A DNA stretch of 64,000 nucleotides from M3007 sp043764095 (GTDB taxonomy: Bacteria; Bacteroidota; Bacteroidia; Chitinophagales; Saprospiraceae), in assembly GCA_043764095.1 (NCBI GenBank), contig JAYUKX010000056.1, forward strand, positions 88,664 through 152,663, read 5' to 3'. A program made the translations under genes and the position numbers. Below, piece after piece: positions 1-7,494 of the stretch. Position 1 is the first letter of the stretch, and the number at the start of each line of letters is the position of its first letter. The notes beneath the pieces were generated by a model that was not told the origin of the DNA, made no database searches, and worked only from the letters and a program-made list of their open reading frames with translations.

Positions 1-1002
1 CGACCATTTCAAATCATGCACTACCTTGCTATCGTGTACGGGAAAACTAGGATCGGATAGGATATAATCAATGCGCAGTAAGGGCAATGTACCGGCAAAG
101 GTTGTTCCAAGGCCAAATCCGCGGGCTTCAAAGGTATCGGTTAACCCGTCTGCTATATGGTGATACACGTAAGAATTGGGGGTATCGTTAAAATCGCCGC
201 ATATTACGACGGGATATGGGCAATCCAAAATATGTTGCCTCAAGCGTTGTGCCTGCTCCGATCGGCGCGATGTAGCACCGCCCACTTTGTTCATTACTTT
301 GCTCAAGCCCTCCCATGATTGGTCATCTTGAATCACTTTTTCGGCATCTTTGGTGACGCGGTTCGATTGTAGATGTACATTGTATATCCGTACAATGCGC
401 TGATCGGGTAATTCAATATCAGCCCACAACGTAGAATTATAGGTTTTGCCAAAAGGAATATCTCCACCCGCCTTGATAGGGTATTTACTCATAATCACCG
501 TGCCTTTTTTTAGGTTAAAACGCTGATCGTAACCTAAATAATTACCCAACAAAGGATAAAAACTACCACGGGTTTCTTGGGTGCAAAGTATATCAGGCTT
601 GCCATTTTTATTTAGAAAATTGGCATAAGCAGCGGCAAGGCTGTCTGTTTGTGCGGGTGTGGCTTTGGAATTGTAAAACATCAAACCGAGGTTGTGCGTT
701 ACAATAGTGATGCTTTTTTCGGGTAAATAGGGTTTGCCCAATTGCAAACCCACAAATTTGGTGCAATAAGACCAACCCAAGGCGATGATGATCAAATGAT
801 AGATACCAAAACGGTTCATCCGCCCCAGCCAAAATAGCATTAATACCACATTGAACAGCAGCCACCACGGAAACGCAGTACCAAAAAAAGATAACCACGG
901 AAACGTACCCGGATTGACATAAGGCGATATATAGGATAAAGCCGTCATTAAAATGACCAGCGTACTGATGGTTTTAAAAGTGTTTTTAAAAAGAGAGCGC
1001 AT
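1..1002 (-). CDS. Endonuclease/exonuclease/phosphatase family membrane protein (partial, 3' end off window)
   Basis: The ATG lies at 1002-1000 and the frame stays open for 334 codons to the left edge, so the C-terminus is missing. The first ~85 residues hold hydrophobic segments (for example FPWWLLFNVVLMLFWL and YHLIIIALGWSYC), suggesting a membrane anchor. The rest shows EEP-fold metal-dependent hydrolase motifs in order: THNLG, CTQE (metal-binding Glu), YNVHLQS, CGDFND (catalytic Asp/Asn) and RIDYIL. The terminal SDH motif would fall just beyond the edge. EEP proteins cleave phosphodiesters of nucleic acids or lipids, and this membrane-anchored form is common and uncharacterised in Bacteroidota. 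The substrate cannot be inferred here. Confidence 0.85.
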   Translation of the reverse strand, partial: MRSLFKNTFKTISTLVILMTALSYISPYVNPGTFPWLSFFGTAFPWWLLFNVVLMLFWLGRMNRFGIYHLIIIALGWSYCTKFVGLQLGKPYLPEKSITIVTHNLGLMFYNSKATPAQTDSLAAAYANFLNKNGKPDILCTQETRGSFYPLLGNYLGYDQRFNLKKGTVIMSKYPIKAGGDIPFGKTYNSTLWADIELPDQRIVRIYNVHLQSNRVTKDAEKVIQDDQSWEGLSKVMNKVGGATSRRSEQAQRLRQHILDCPYPVVICGDFNDTPNSYVYHHIADGLTDTFEARGFGLGTTFAGTLPLLRIDYILSDPSFPVHDSKVVHDLKWS

Positions 1003-1174
1003 AGGGATTAAGTGGATTATTGTGGTTTATTCGTGCCGTTTGTTGACTCCGATATTTCCGAAATGAAACGCATTCATTGTGATTTTTCCCCAAAATTACG
1101 TCAAATACTTTGGCCACCAATACAACTCAATGGAATAAATTTTCACCTTTGTTAATAATTACTTACGAACAACT

Positions 1175-2443
1175 ATGAGATATATACTTTCTTTGCTAAT
1201 TTTTGCTTGCTTCGCTCACCCTATTTGGGCTCAAGAAGATACAAGTGAGCGTATTTTGGACGATAATATTAGATCTGTACAGCTCAATGCTGGCTCGGTT
1301 ACTCCCGTCGTTGATTTAAAAAACGGACGAATTAATCTTACATTCGATTATGTTTCTGACGAAATAATGGACTTTGTTTATACCATTGTACATTGCAATA
1401 GCGATTGGTCGCCTTCAGAATTGGGAGACAATGAGTACATCAATGGGTTTACGGAGGATCGAATTACCAATATTACCAATTCGATTAATACCTTAGTGGC
1501 TTACAATTATTACCAAATGACGCTGCCCAATTCAAATATGAAATGGGCACGCTCAGGCAACTATATCTTAAAAATATTTGACGACAACGACGACCACCGT
1601 TTGGTATTGGTACGTCGTTTTATGGTTTCGGAGAATAGATGGAAAGTAGCCGCCAAATTATCGCCGGTCATTAATTCCTCCAAGATTTTTACGCACCAAG
1701 AAATAGATTTTCAGGTGGTGCACGAGGGAACAATCATTAGTAATCCTGAAAGAGAAGTAAAGGCATTTGTTATTCAAAATATGCGTTGGGATCGTATGAT
1801 GGGGCCTATTGCGCCACGCCCTTTTATTGCAAATAGAAGTAGTTTGAATTTCGATTTTCAAGATTCGATTGTATTTCCATCAGGTAAAGAGTTTCGCTAT
1901 TTTGACATACGAACTTTTGATTTCAAGGGGAATAACATCCTTAAAATTCAACGAAACCCCGATACTTACCAAGTTTTTCTACAACCCGAACACGACCGTT
2001 CGGAGAGTCATAGTTATGGTTTAACAGGCGATATGAATGGCCGATTCTCCATCGAAAACCGCAGTCAAGGGCAATCATTCATGCAATGCGAATACGCCAA
2101 TATCATGTTTATCCTCAGCCGTAACGCTGCATTTGAAGACAAGGAAGTTTATGTGGTGGGAGGTATGACGGATTGGCAATTGAAACCCGAATTCAAGATG
2201 CAATACGATGCGCCATCTAAGTCGTATTTTTGTAATCCACTCTTGAAACAAGGTTTTTATAACTACGAATTTCAGGTGGTAGATGATAATAATTTCCGTA
2301 TTTCCAAGGAAGATGACATAGAGGGTAATTGGCACGAAACAGAGAATCTTTATAATATTTTAGTCTATTATCGGCCATTTGGAGAGCGTTATGATCGTTT
2401 GATGAGTAGCGGCGGCACCACCTCTGGGCCCAATAACAAGTAA
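1175..2443 (+). CDS. Type IX secretion system plug protein (DUF5103 family)
   Basis: This 422-residue protein starts with a signal peptide (residues 1-19, ending IWAQ). The following region matches what I know of the DUF5103/T9SS plug family: an N-terminal domain with QLNAGSVTPVVDL, YTIVHCNSDW and INGFTEDRITN, then a middle domain with LVLVRRFMV and a C-terminal immunoglobulin-like part (VYVVGGMTDW). In Flavobacterium the plug protein closes the periplasmic side of the SprA translocon. It is transcribed apart from other T9SS genes, and several T9SS cargo genes occur later in this window. Family assignment is by recognised sequence style, not by search. Confidence 0.85.
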   Translation: MRYILSLLIFACFAHPIWAQEDTSERILDDNIRSVQLNAGSVTPVVDLKNGRINLTFDYVSDEIMDFVYTIVHCNSDWSPSELGDNEYINGFTEDRITNITNSINTLVAYNYYQMTLPNSNMKWARSGNYILKIFDDNDDHRLVLVRRFMVSENRWKVAAKLSPVINSSKIFTHQEIDFQVVHEGTIISNPEREVKAFVIQNMRWDRMMGPIAPRPFIANRSSLNFDFQDSIVFPSGKEFRYFDIRTFDFKGNNILKIQRNPDTYQVFLQPEHDRSESHSYGLTGDMNGRFSIENRSQGQSFMQCEYANIMFILSRNAAFEDKEVYVVGGMTDWQLKPEFKMQYDAPSKSYFCNPLLKQGFYNYEFQVVDDNNFRISKEDDIEGNWHETENLYNILVYYRPFGERYDRLMSSGGTTSGPNNK

Positions 2444-2464
2444 TAGACATTTGAGATAAAGTAT

Positions 2465-2472
2465 TACCTTTG
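2465..2472 (+). promoter_or_regulatory. -7 box TACCTTTG four bases before the VIT gene ATG
   Basis: TACCTTTG matches the Bacteroidota -7 element TAnnTTTG. Exactly four bases (CCTT) separate it from the ATG at 2477. A transcript starting the usual few bases after this box would begin at or next to the start codon, so the mRNA is predicted to be leaderless. No good -33 TTTG is seen at standard spacing. Confidence 0.5.
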
Positions 2473-2476
2473 CCTT

Positions 2477-3205
2477 ATGGATATTCATTTACACCACGAT
2501 CACAACAACAACGACCACCACAACGAAGAGCACTTAGAGAACTCGGACTTTATTACGGATATTGTAATAGGTATGTCTGATGGGCTTACGGTGCCTTTTG
2601 CCTTGGCTGCGGGTTTGTCGGGCGCAGTAGCCAGCAATGCTATTGTAACCACAGCCGGATTGGCCGAAATTATTGCAGGTAGCATTGCGATGGGCTTGGG
2701 TGGATATTTGGCTGGCCGTACCGAACTGGATCATTACCAGGCGGAGTTGCGGCGCGAGGAGGAAGAAGTGGAACGCGTTCCAGAGCGCGAAAAACAAGAA
2801 GTCCGCGATGTATTTGCGGCTTATGGCCTAAGCAAGCACTTACAAGATGAAATTGCGAATGAACTAGCGAAGGACAAAAAGCAATGGGTCTCCTTTATGA
2901 TGCGTTACGAGTTGGGTCTTAGCGAACCTAATCCGCGCCGCGCCACACAGAGTGCTTTAACGATCGGTATTTCTTATATAATTGGTGGTATTATCCCATT
3001 ATTACCCTATTTTTTCACCAATACACCAACAGAAGGGCTTTACTACTCCGCTATTATTACCCTGGTCTGTCTCTTTGTTTTTGGCTGGTTCAAAAGCAAG
3101 ATGACTGGTCAACCACCGTTCTCAGGAGCACTCAAGGTAATGGTTATCGGTGCTTTGGCAGCAGGCGCAGCGTTTGCTATTGCACAAGCCATTGGTCATG
3201 GCTAA
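2477..3205 (+). CDS. VIT1/CCC1 family iron/manganese transporter
   Basis: This 242-residue membrane protein opens with a His-rich N-terminus (HLHHDHNNNDHHNEEH), a plausible metal-binding stretch. The VIT signature follows: SDFITDIVIGMSDGLTVPFALAAGLSGA, quoted here in pieces (DIVIGMSDGLTVPFALAAG). An acidic cytosolic helix with many Glu residues (about residues 85-115) follows TM2, as in metal-binding VIT helices. Three more hydrophobic segments complete the usual five-TM plan. The family exports Fe2+ or Mn2+ from the cytosol or into a compartment. The start is supported by a -7 box four bases upstream. A long imperfect palindrome begins immediately after the stop codon. Confidence 0.9.
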   Translation: MDIHLHHDHNNNDHHNEEHLENSDFITDIVIGMSDGLTVPFALAAGLSGAVASNAIVTTAGLAEIIAGSIAMGLGGYLAGRTELDHYQAELRREEEEVERVPEREKQEVRDVFAAYGLSKHLQDEIANELAKDKKQWVSFMMRYELGLSEPNPRRATQSALTIGISYIIGGIIPLLPYFFTNTPTEGLYYSAIITLVCLFVFGWFKSKMTGQPPFSGALKVMVIGALAAGAAFAIAQAIGHG

Positions 3206-3405
3206 ATTTTCGTAAAAACTTAGCCGCTCGCATTTCGGCCAAAAAAGGTCAAATTTTGCCCAGCCTACTTCGGCAGGCTCAGCATAAAATCGCCGTTTTT
3301 TTCGTCCGATGCGCTGCATCGAACTCAAAAAAGCGGCTTGTCTGACCAAAATTTGCCTGCTTTTTTGATCCGAAACCGCTGGCTAAGTATTTACAAATTT
3401 TCAAT
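3206..3405. repeat. Palindromic intergenic element A, copy 1 (about 200 bp fold-back)
   Basis: The left end (AAAAACTTAGCCGCTCGC, CATTTCGGCCAAAAAAGG) and right end (TTTTTTGATCCGAAACC, GCTGGCTAAGTATTTAC) are imperfect reverse complements of each other. The centre contains the near-perfect palindrome CGATGCGCTGCATCG. An inner small hairpin (AGCCTACTTCGGCAGGCT) lies in the left half. It fills the entire gap between the VIT and SDR genes. A shorter relative is at 4763-4856, and the core resembles the element at 63850-64000. No coding content is evident. Confidence 0.75.
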
Positions 3406-3412
3406 ATAAAAA

Positions 3413-4210
3413 ATGGATTTTAAACATAAAAGAGTTTGGATTACAGGTGCATCTTCAGGAATTGGGGAAGCATTGAGCAAAGCATTTGCTGAGCAGGGCG
3501 CGCATTTGATTATTTCTGCTCGAAATGAACGCGAATTACAACGCGTGGCTGCCGATTGTGCTGCCGCAGGAGCCGCTTCTGTATTGGTGCAACCGCTGGA
3601 TTTGGGCGATCACGCAAGTATTCCCGCCATTGCCCAAAGTGTATTACAACAAGTAGGCAAATTGGATATCTTGATCAATAACGGCGGTGTATCACAGCGT
3701 TCGCTCGCCAAAGATACGGGTATTGAGGTGGATTTGCGGATTATGAACATCAATTATATCGGCACAGTAGCACTTACTAAGGCTGTATTGCCGTCTATGT
3801 TACTGCACCAATTGGGGCATTTTGTGACTATTACAAGCCTTACGGGCAAGTTTGGTTCGCCGCTGCGCAGTACTTATGCCGCATCAAAGCACGCATTACA
3901 CGGTTTTTTTGATAGCCTACGTGCTGAATTGGTGGATACACCTATTAAAGTTACCTTGGTTTGTCCTGGATATGTGCGGACTAATATCAGCGTAAATGCC
4001 CTCACCGGTAGCGGCCAACAACAGGGCTCAATGGATGAGGCAACCAACAATGGACTTTTGCCCGAAGTAGTGGCGCAGCGTATCCTTACCGCCATCGAAC
4101 GCGGGAAAGAAGAAGTGTATTTTGGTGGCAAGGAAATACTAGGCGTGTATTTAAAGCGTTTTTTCCCAAGGTATTTCTCGCGACTCATTGCGCGTACCAA
4201 AGTTGTTTAG
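3413..4210 (+). CDS. SDR family NAD(P)-dependent oxidoreductase
   Basis: A 265-residue classical short-chain dehydrogenase/reductase. The cofactor motif TGASSGIGEA is at residues ~11-20, followed by NNGGVS (structural NAG-like motif), the catalytic Ser in ITSLTGKFG and the YAASKHAL active site (Tyr-x-x-x-Lys). The C-terminal VCPGYVRTNIS segment is also typical. The sequence resembles the DHRS7-like subgroup that acts on steroid, retinoid or lipid carbonyls, but substrate cannot be told. It stands alone between two copies of a palindromic repeat, 32 bp upstream of the DUF2141 gene, with which it may be co-transcribed. Confidence 0.92.
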   Translation: MDFKHKRVWITGASSGIGEALSKAFAEQGAHLIISARNERELQRVAADCAAAGAASVLVQPLDLGDHASIPAIAQSVLQQVGKLDILINNGGVSQRSLAKDTGIEVDLRIMNINYIGTVALTKAVLPSMLLHQLGHFVTITSLTGKFGSPLRSTYAASKHALHGFFDSLRAELVDTPIKVTLVCPGYVRTNISVNALTGSGQQQGSMDEATNNGLLPEVVAQRILTAIERGKEEVYFGGKEILGVYLKRFFPRYFSRLIARTKVV

Positions 4211-4242
4211 GTTTTCAATTATAAATTAACCATTTAACCACC

Positions 4243-4641
4243 ATGTTGTTATTCTTTTATTTTTGGTTAAGCACCCAATCAATGAACATACAAATAAACA
4301 ATATCCAAACAGGACATGGGCAGGTATTAGTGGCTGTTTATCAACAAGCAGAAGGCTTTATGTCGGTAGATAAGGCTATTTTCAAACAAGCCTATCCGAT
4401 CACTAAAAAAGGTGCAATTAGCATTGATCTGCCTGAATTAGCAGAAGGTAATTATGCTATTTCTTGTTTCCACGATTTGAATAATAATGGTGTTTTGGAC
4501 AAAAATATGCTGGGCATCCCGACCGAGCCTTATGGTTTTTCACAAGGGATAAGACCAAAATTCAGGGCACCTACTTGGGACGAAGCAAAATTCAAATACA
4601 AAAAAGGAGGGCAAGTCGGGATCTGGCTGGAGAAATGGTAG
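4243..4641 (+). CDS. DUF2141 domain-containing exported protein
   Basis: A 132-residue protein with a short hydrophobic N-terminus (MLLFFYFWLSTQS) that may act as a signal or anchor, though no clear cleavage site is visible. The family hallmark is present: EGNYAISCFHDLNNNGVLDKN, here seen as AISCFHDLNNNGVLD, then the LGIPTEPYGFS motif and PTWDEAKF. DUF2141 proteins are small beta-sandwich exported proteins of unknown function, frequent in Bacteroidota and Proteobacteria. The Asp/Asn-rich loop (DLNNNGVLD) could bind calcium; that is inference. A terminator-like hairpin lies about 90 bp downstream. Confidence 0.88.
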   Translation: MLLFFYFWLSTQSMNIQINNIQTGHGQVLVAVYQQAEGFMSVDKAIFKQAYPITKKGAISIDLPELAEGNYAISCFHDLNNNGVLDKNMLGIPTEPYGFSQGIRPKFRAPTWDEAKFKYKKGGQVGIWLEKW

Positions 4642-4674
4642 TTGCAAAATTTTAAAGAAAACGGTTGAATCTCG

Positions 4675-4770
4675 ACGTATGAGCGGGACAGCCGTCGTTC
4701 CACCCATGCACAGCATTGGGTGTCCATTATAAAGGGGTAGTGCGCTATGGCGTGCTACCCTATTTTTTTT
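4675..4770 (+). terminator. Hairpin array ending in a terminator-like stem and T-run
   Basis: Three palindromes follow one another: CGACG...CGTCG (from about 4675), CACCCA...TGGGTG (about 4701-4722) and GGGTAG...CTACCC (4735-4760). The last is followed by TATTTTTTTT, as expected of an intrinsic terminator for the DUF2141 transcript. Adjacent short palindromes of this kind resemble interspersed repeat modules rather than a single terminator. Confidence 0.55.
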
Positions 4771-4856
4771 GAAAAAACTTAGCCGTTCCCATTTCGGCCC
4801 AAAAACGATCTGTTTTTGATCCGAAACCACTGGCAAAATTTTTTTTCAAAAAAAAT
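4763..4856. repeat. Palindromic element A, copy 2 (short form)
   Basis: The left arm (GAAAAAACTTAGCCGTTCCC, then ATTTCGGCCCAAAAACGATC) pairs imperfectly with the right arm (TGTTTTTGATCCGAAACCAC, then TGGCAAAATTTTTTTTC). The arms match the outer ends of the element at 3206-3405, while that copy's central ~100 bp is absent. This suggests an internal deletion derivative of the same repeat family. Confidence 0.7.
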
Positions 4857-4872
4857 AATGAAATTAGAAGTT

Positions 4873-4888
4873 TGGCACGGAAGTTGTA
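4873..4888 (+). promoter_or_regulatory. Candidate sigma-54 (-24/-12) promoter
   Basis: TGGCACG-GAAG-TTGTA matches the sigma-54 consensus TGGCACG-N4-TTGCW at all conserved positions but one (GT instead of GC at -12), with exact spacing. It lies in a 565-bp gene-free stretch (4642-5206). Downstream come a weak hairpin (ATCAC...GTGAT plus T-run, 4899-4922), a GC-rich structured patch (about 4965-5035) and a good terminator at 5136-5176, but no open reading frame. A non-coding transcript is possible. One chance match cannot be excluded. Confidence 0.35.
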
Positions 4889-5135
4889 TTTATATAAACA
4901 TCACTGACAGCGTGATTTTTTTAATCCTTATTATTTAATCCAACAACCGATCAAGAAATAGGGCCTCTAGTGGTCTTAAATCCGTGGAGAGGGGCCAGTT
5001 CCACTGGGGGGTAGGGCTGGCCTCCTCGCCACAAATTCTTTCAACTTTTTTCTGGATAGATCCGTACTTTAACCGTATAAATAAATGTCTATCAAAATAT
5101 AAATAACATTTTTTCAGTATAATCCCATGACGCAA

Positions 5136-5176
5136 ACGGGTAGGTGGACTTCGGTTAACCTACCGTTTTTTTTTGT
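5136..5176 (+). terminator. Intrinsic terminator in a gene-free region
   Basis: ACGGGTAGGT and ACCTACCGT form a stem with one bulged G, enclosing GGACTTCGGTTA and followed by a run of nine T. It reads on the plus strand although the nearest plus-strand gene ends about 500 bp upstream. It therefore either terminates a transcript from the 4873-5130 region or protects the convergent gene at 5207-5875. Confidence 0.55.
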
Positions 5177-5206
5177 GTAAACGGCTCACTAAAGGTCAAT
5201 AATTGC

Positions 5207-5875
5207 CTACTTTTCAGGTGCTTTATTAATAAATCTACCATAATAATCATAGCCATTCATCACCCAGGTTACTTCATATCTATCTTTGCCCTCCCCATTA
5301 AGCATATAAAGATACTTTCTTCGGTTATCATTAGAAAGATACGCCTTAAAATAGTGTTGCGGCTTTTTTCTATCTTTTTTTGTTTTGCAATAGTATATTG
5401 GAACTTCGTAAATGCCATCAAATGCATTTTCAGGAATTCTAACCCTATATTTTTCATGAAAGAAATCAATTCTACTGACTTGTCTTTTAGGAAGTCGGTT
5501 AGAAATTCCATAACATGAATGATCATCTATTGCTAAAATGATAGAATCTTTACCGTAAGTAATGCTATGATTTAATATGTCAAATGGCTTAAAACTAATA
5601 TAGAATGCCCAATGTGTGCTATACCAATCTGCTTTTTCTAATCCTACGACTGAATCACCAGAATAAGTTAGTGGAATCTCTTTAAGTATTATACCCATAT
5701 CACTATAGTCTTTATTTCCCGAAGCACCTGCAATGGTAAAATAATCCATTTCTCGATGTACAATAGAGTCGTTGATTATTGATTTGGCATGATGCTCATT
5801 TTGCCCAAAACAAATGGATTGGGACGATAAGAAAAATGAAAAAATACCTAAAAAGATAAAGATGAATACACGCAT
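5207..5875 (-). CDS. Secreted protein of unknown function
   Basis: A 222-residue protein not recognised. It has a clear signal peptide (MRVFIFIFLGIFSFFLSSQS, ending before QNEHH). The mature part is polar and beta-rich, with only two cysteines (about residues 131 and 174) and a C-terminal string of aromatic residues (VMNGYDYYGRFI). The gene is markedly more AT-rich than its neighbours. It is bracketed by unusual DNA: a GC-rich structured patch and terminator on one side and a 160-bp inverted repeat starting directly at its initiation codon on the other. That setting and composition suggest acquisition by transfer; function cannot be assigned. Confidence 0.75.
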   Translation of the reverse strand: MRVFIFIFLGIFSFFLSSQSICFGQNEHHAKSIINDSIVHREMDYFTIAGASGNKDYSDMGIILKEIPLTYSGDSVVGLEKADWYSTHWAFYISFKPFDILNHSITYGKDSIILAIDDHSCYGISNRLPKRQVSRIDFFHEKYRVRIPENAFDGIYEVPIYYCKTKKDRKKPQHYFKAYLSNDNRRKYLYMLNGEGKDRYEVTWVMNGYDYYGRFINKAPEK

Positions 5876-6036
5876 AAGGAATGAAATTTAAATAAAGGTA
5901 CAAATTTGGGGAGATGATTTTGGCTCTATCAAGGCATGAAGAGGGCGTTTAGTGGTGCTAAACAACCGATAAATAACGAAGAGAGGGGCAAAATGAAGCC
6001 GCCAAATCTGTACGTTTATTTAAATTTCATTCCTAA
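5876..6036. repeat. Inverted-repeat element E1 upstream of the secreted orphan
   Basis: A perfect 19-bp inverted repeat, GGAATGAAATTTAAATAAA at 5878-5896 and its complement at 6015-6033, extends to about 32 bp with two mismatches (through GGTACAAATTTGG). The arms flank ~90 bp of non-coding DNA. The left arm touches the initiation codon of the gene at 5207-5875, so the element forms its leader region. It shares the 13-mer AATAAAGGTACAA with the hairpin at 37086-37159. Confidence 0.75.
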
Positions 6037-6136
6037 TAGTAAAAAGCAGTTTTAAGAGATATTATACGAAACCAAGTATCTCTTATTGTTTAAGGTCTAA
6101 ATGATAAAAGGAAATATTGTCAATGCCTCTTCCACC

Positions 6137-7222
6137 TTAAACACTCCCATCTATACCCGGCTCACCAGCCAATACCCGCACCTGCTTATCCGGCATGACA
6201 TGCAACATGATATAATTCAACAACACCGTAGATAACACCAATACCAAAAGTAGTCGATTGATACCAATATCTTGCAGCCCAACAGTAAGTCCAATCAGTA
6301 ATACATTTACAGCACAAAGAATACCTGTCGATTCCATGTGCGAGTATCCTTTAGCCAAAATCAGGTGGTGAATATGGGTCTTATCGGCATGAAACGGCGA
6401 ATGCCCGTGCATCATTCGGCGTAAAAAGACCCGCATGGTATCATAAATCGGCAATATCATAACACTGAGCGCTACTACCGGTGCACCATCAAAGAAATAA
6501 ATACTATCAGAAGGGAGTGTTTTACTCAAAGCGATAAACTCAAACGACATCACCGAGCAAGTAAGACCAATCAGCAGCGAGCCCGTGTCGCCCATAAAAA
6601 TCCGAGCCGGTGTGAAATTAAATTTAAGAAAAGCCGTCAGGGCACCTACCATAGAAATAGCCACAGTAGCCCATTCAACGTGACCCGTTAAGAAAAACCA
6701 ACTACCAAAAAACATGGAAGCAATCAGTCCAATACTCCCTGCAAGGCCATTGATCCCATCAATCAAATTATACGCATTAACAATACCTACAATAGCAATC
6801 AGGGAAAATATAAAACAAAACAACTCATTGAGTTCGTTGACCCCTAGAATACCCCACAAGTCGGTAATACAAACCTTTGCTTTATAGATCAAAATAACCG
6901 CTGCTAATACCTGAATTACTAATTTTTTAAACGGCGGAATTGGCACAAGATCATCGCGGGTGCCTACGAGGAACAACAGAATAATAGCGGCTAAGGTATA
7001 TTGTAATTGGCCAAAATACACGGTGGGTGTCCATAAAATTACACCACAAATAACACCACCAAAAATACCAATACCACCCAATGAAGGCGTTGGAGTAGAG
7101 TGGGAACTCCGGCCATTCGGCTGGTCAAAAAGTTTGCGCGCCTTTGCTACAGTGATGATGGCGGGAATGGCCATATAGGTGATTACAAAGGACGTAATAA
7201 ACCCAAGTATAAGTACACTCAT
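6137..7222 (-). CDS. WecA/MraY-like undecaprenyl-phosphate glycosyl-1-phosphate transferase
   Basis: A 361-residue polytopic protein of glycosyltransferase family 4 (about ten or eleven hydrophobic segments). It transfers a sugar-1-phosphate, usually GlcNAc-1-P, from UDP to undecaprenyl phosphate at the cytoplasmic membrane, starting O-antigen, capsule or teichoic-type glycans. Visible family motifs are GTRDDLVPI (catalytic Asp pair), NAYNLIDGINGLAGS, KFNFTPARIFMGDTGSLL and the late cytosolic HADKTHIHH loop. The HIHH loop fits WecA/TagO-type enzymes better than MraY, and no peptidoglycan genes are adjacent. It sits alone with no sugar-pathway neighbours. Confidence 0.9.
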   Translation of the reverse strand: MSVLILGFITSFVITYMAIPAIITVAKARKLFDQPNGRSSHSTPTPSLGGIGIFGGVICGVILWTPTVYFGQLQYTLAAIILLFLVGTRDDLVPIPPFKKLVIQVLAAVILIYKAKVCITDLWGILGVNELNELFCFIFSLIAIVGIVNAYNLIDGINGLAGSIGLIASMFFGSWFFLTGHVEWATVAISMVGALTAFLKFNFTPARIFMGDTGSLLIGLTCSVMSFEFIALSKTLPSDSIYFFDGAPVVALSVMILPIYDTMRVFLRRMMHGHSPFHADKTHIHHLILAKGYSHMESTGILCAVNVLLIGLTVGLQDIGINRLLLVLVLSTVLLNYIMLHVMPDKQVRVLAGEPGIDGSV

Positions 7223-7340
7223 AAGACGATTAGTTGGTATGAAACTGGGAATAAAATAATGTAAAAGATTAAAACGAAAGAACGAGGACTAAGTCACAAA
7301 AATATAAAAAAACAAGGCAATTAAGGTTACTTACTGTGAT

Positions 7341-7494
7341 TAGAGATTATGTAACTTTATTTTTGAGGCCGGCCCCTCCCCATCTTCTTTCCTTTTTTCG
7401 CCGTAATTACCCCATTATGGCTACAAAAAGCGCATTGCTAGGAACAAAAATCTCTAATTCCGGCCTATACAAAAATAAAATCACATAATCTCTA
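7341..7494. repeat. Inverted-repeat element C between the transferase and alkaline phosphatase genes
   Basis: The left arm (TAGAGATTATGTAACTTT, then ATTTTTGAGGCCGG, 7341-7372) pairs with the right arm (CCGGCCTATACAAAAATAAA, then ATCACATAATCTCTA, 7460-7494). The match is about 28 of 32 positions with a 2-base insertion. About 85 bp of non-coding sequence lies between. The right arm abuts the stop codon of the phosphatase gene, which reads towards it. It resembles a MITE-like or transcript-end fold-back element; no partner transposase is visible. Confidence 0.7.
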
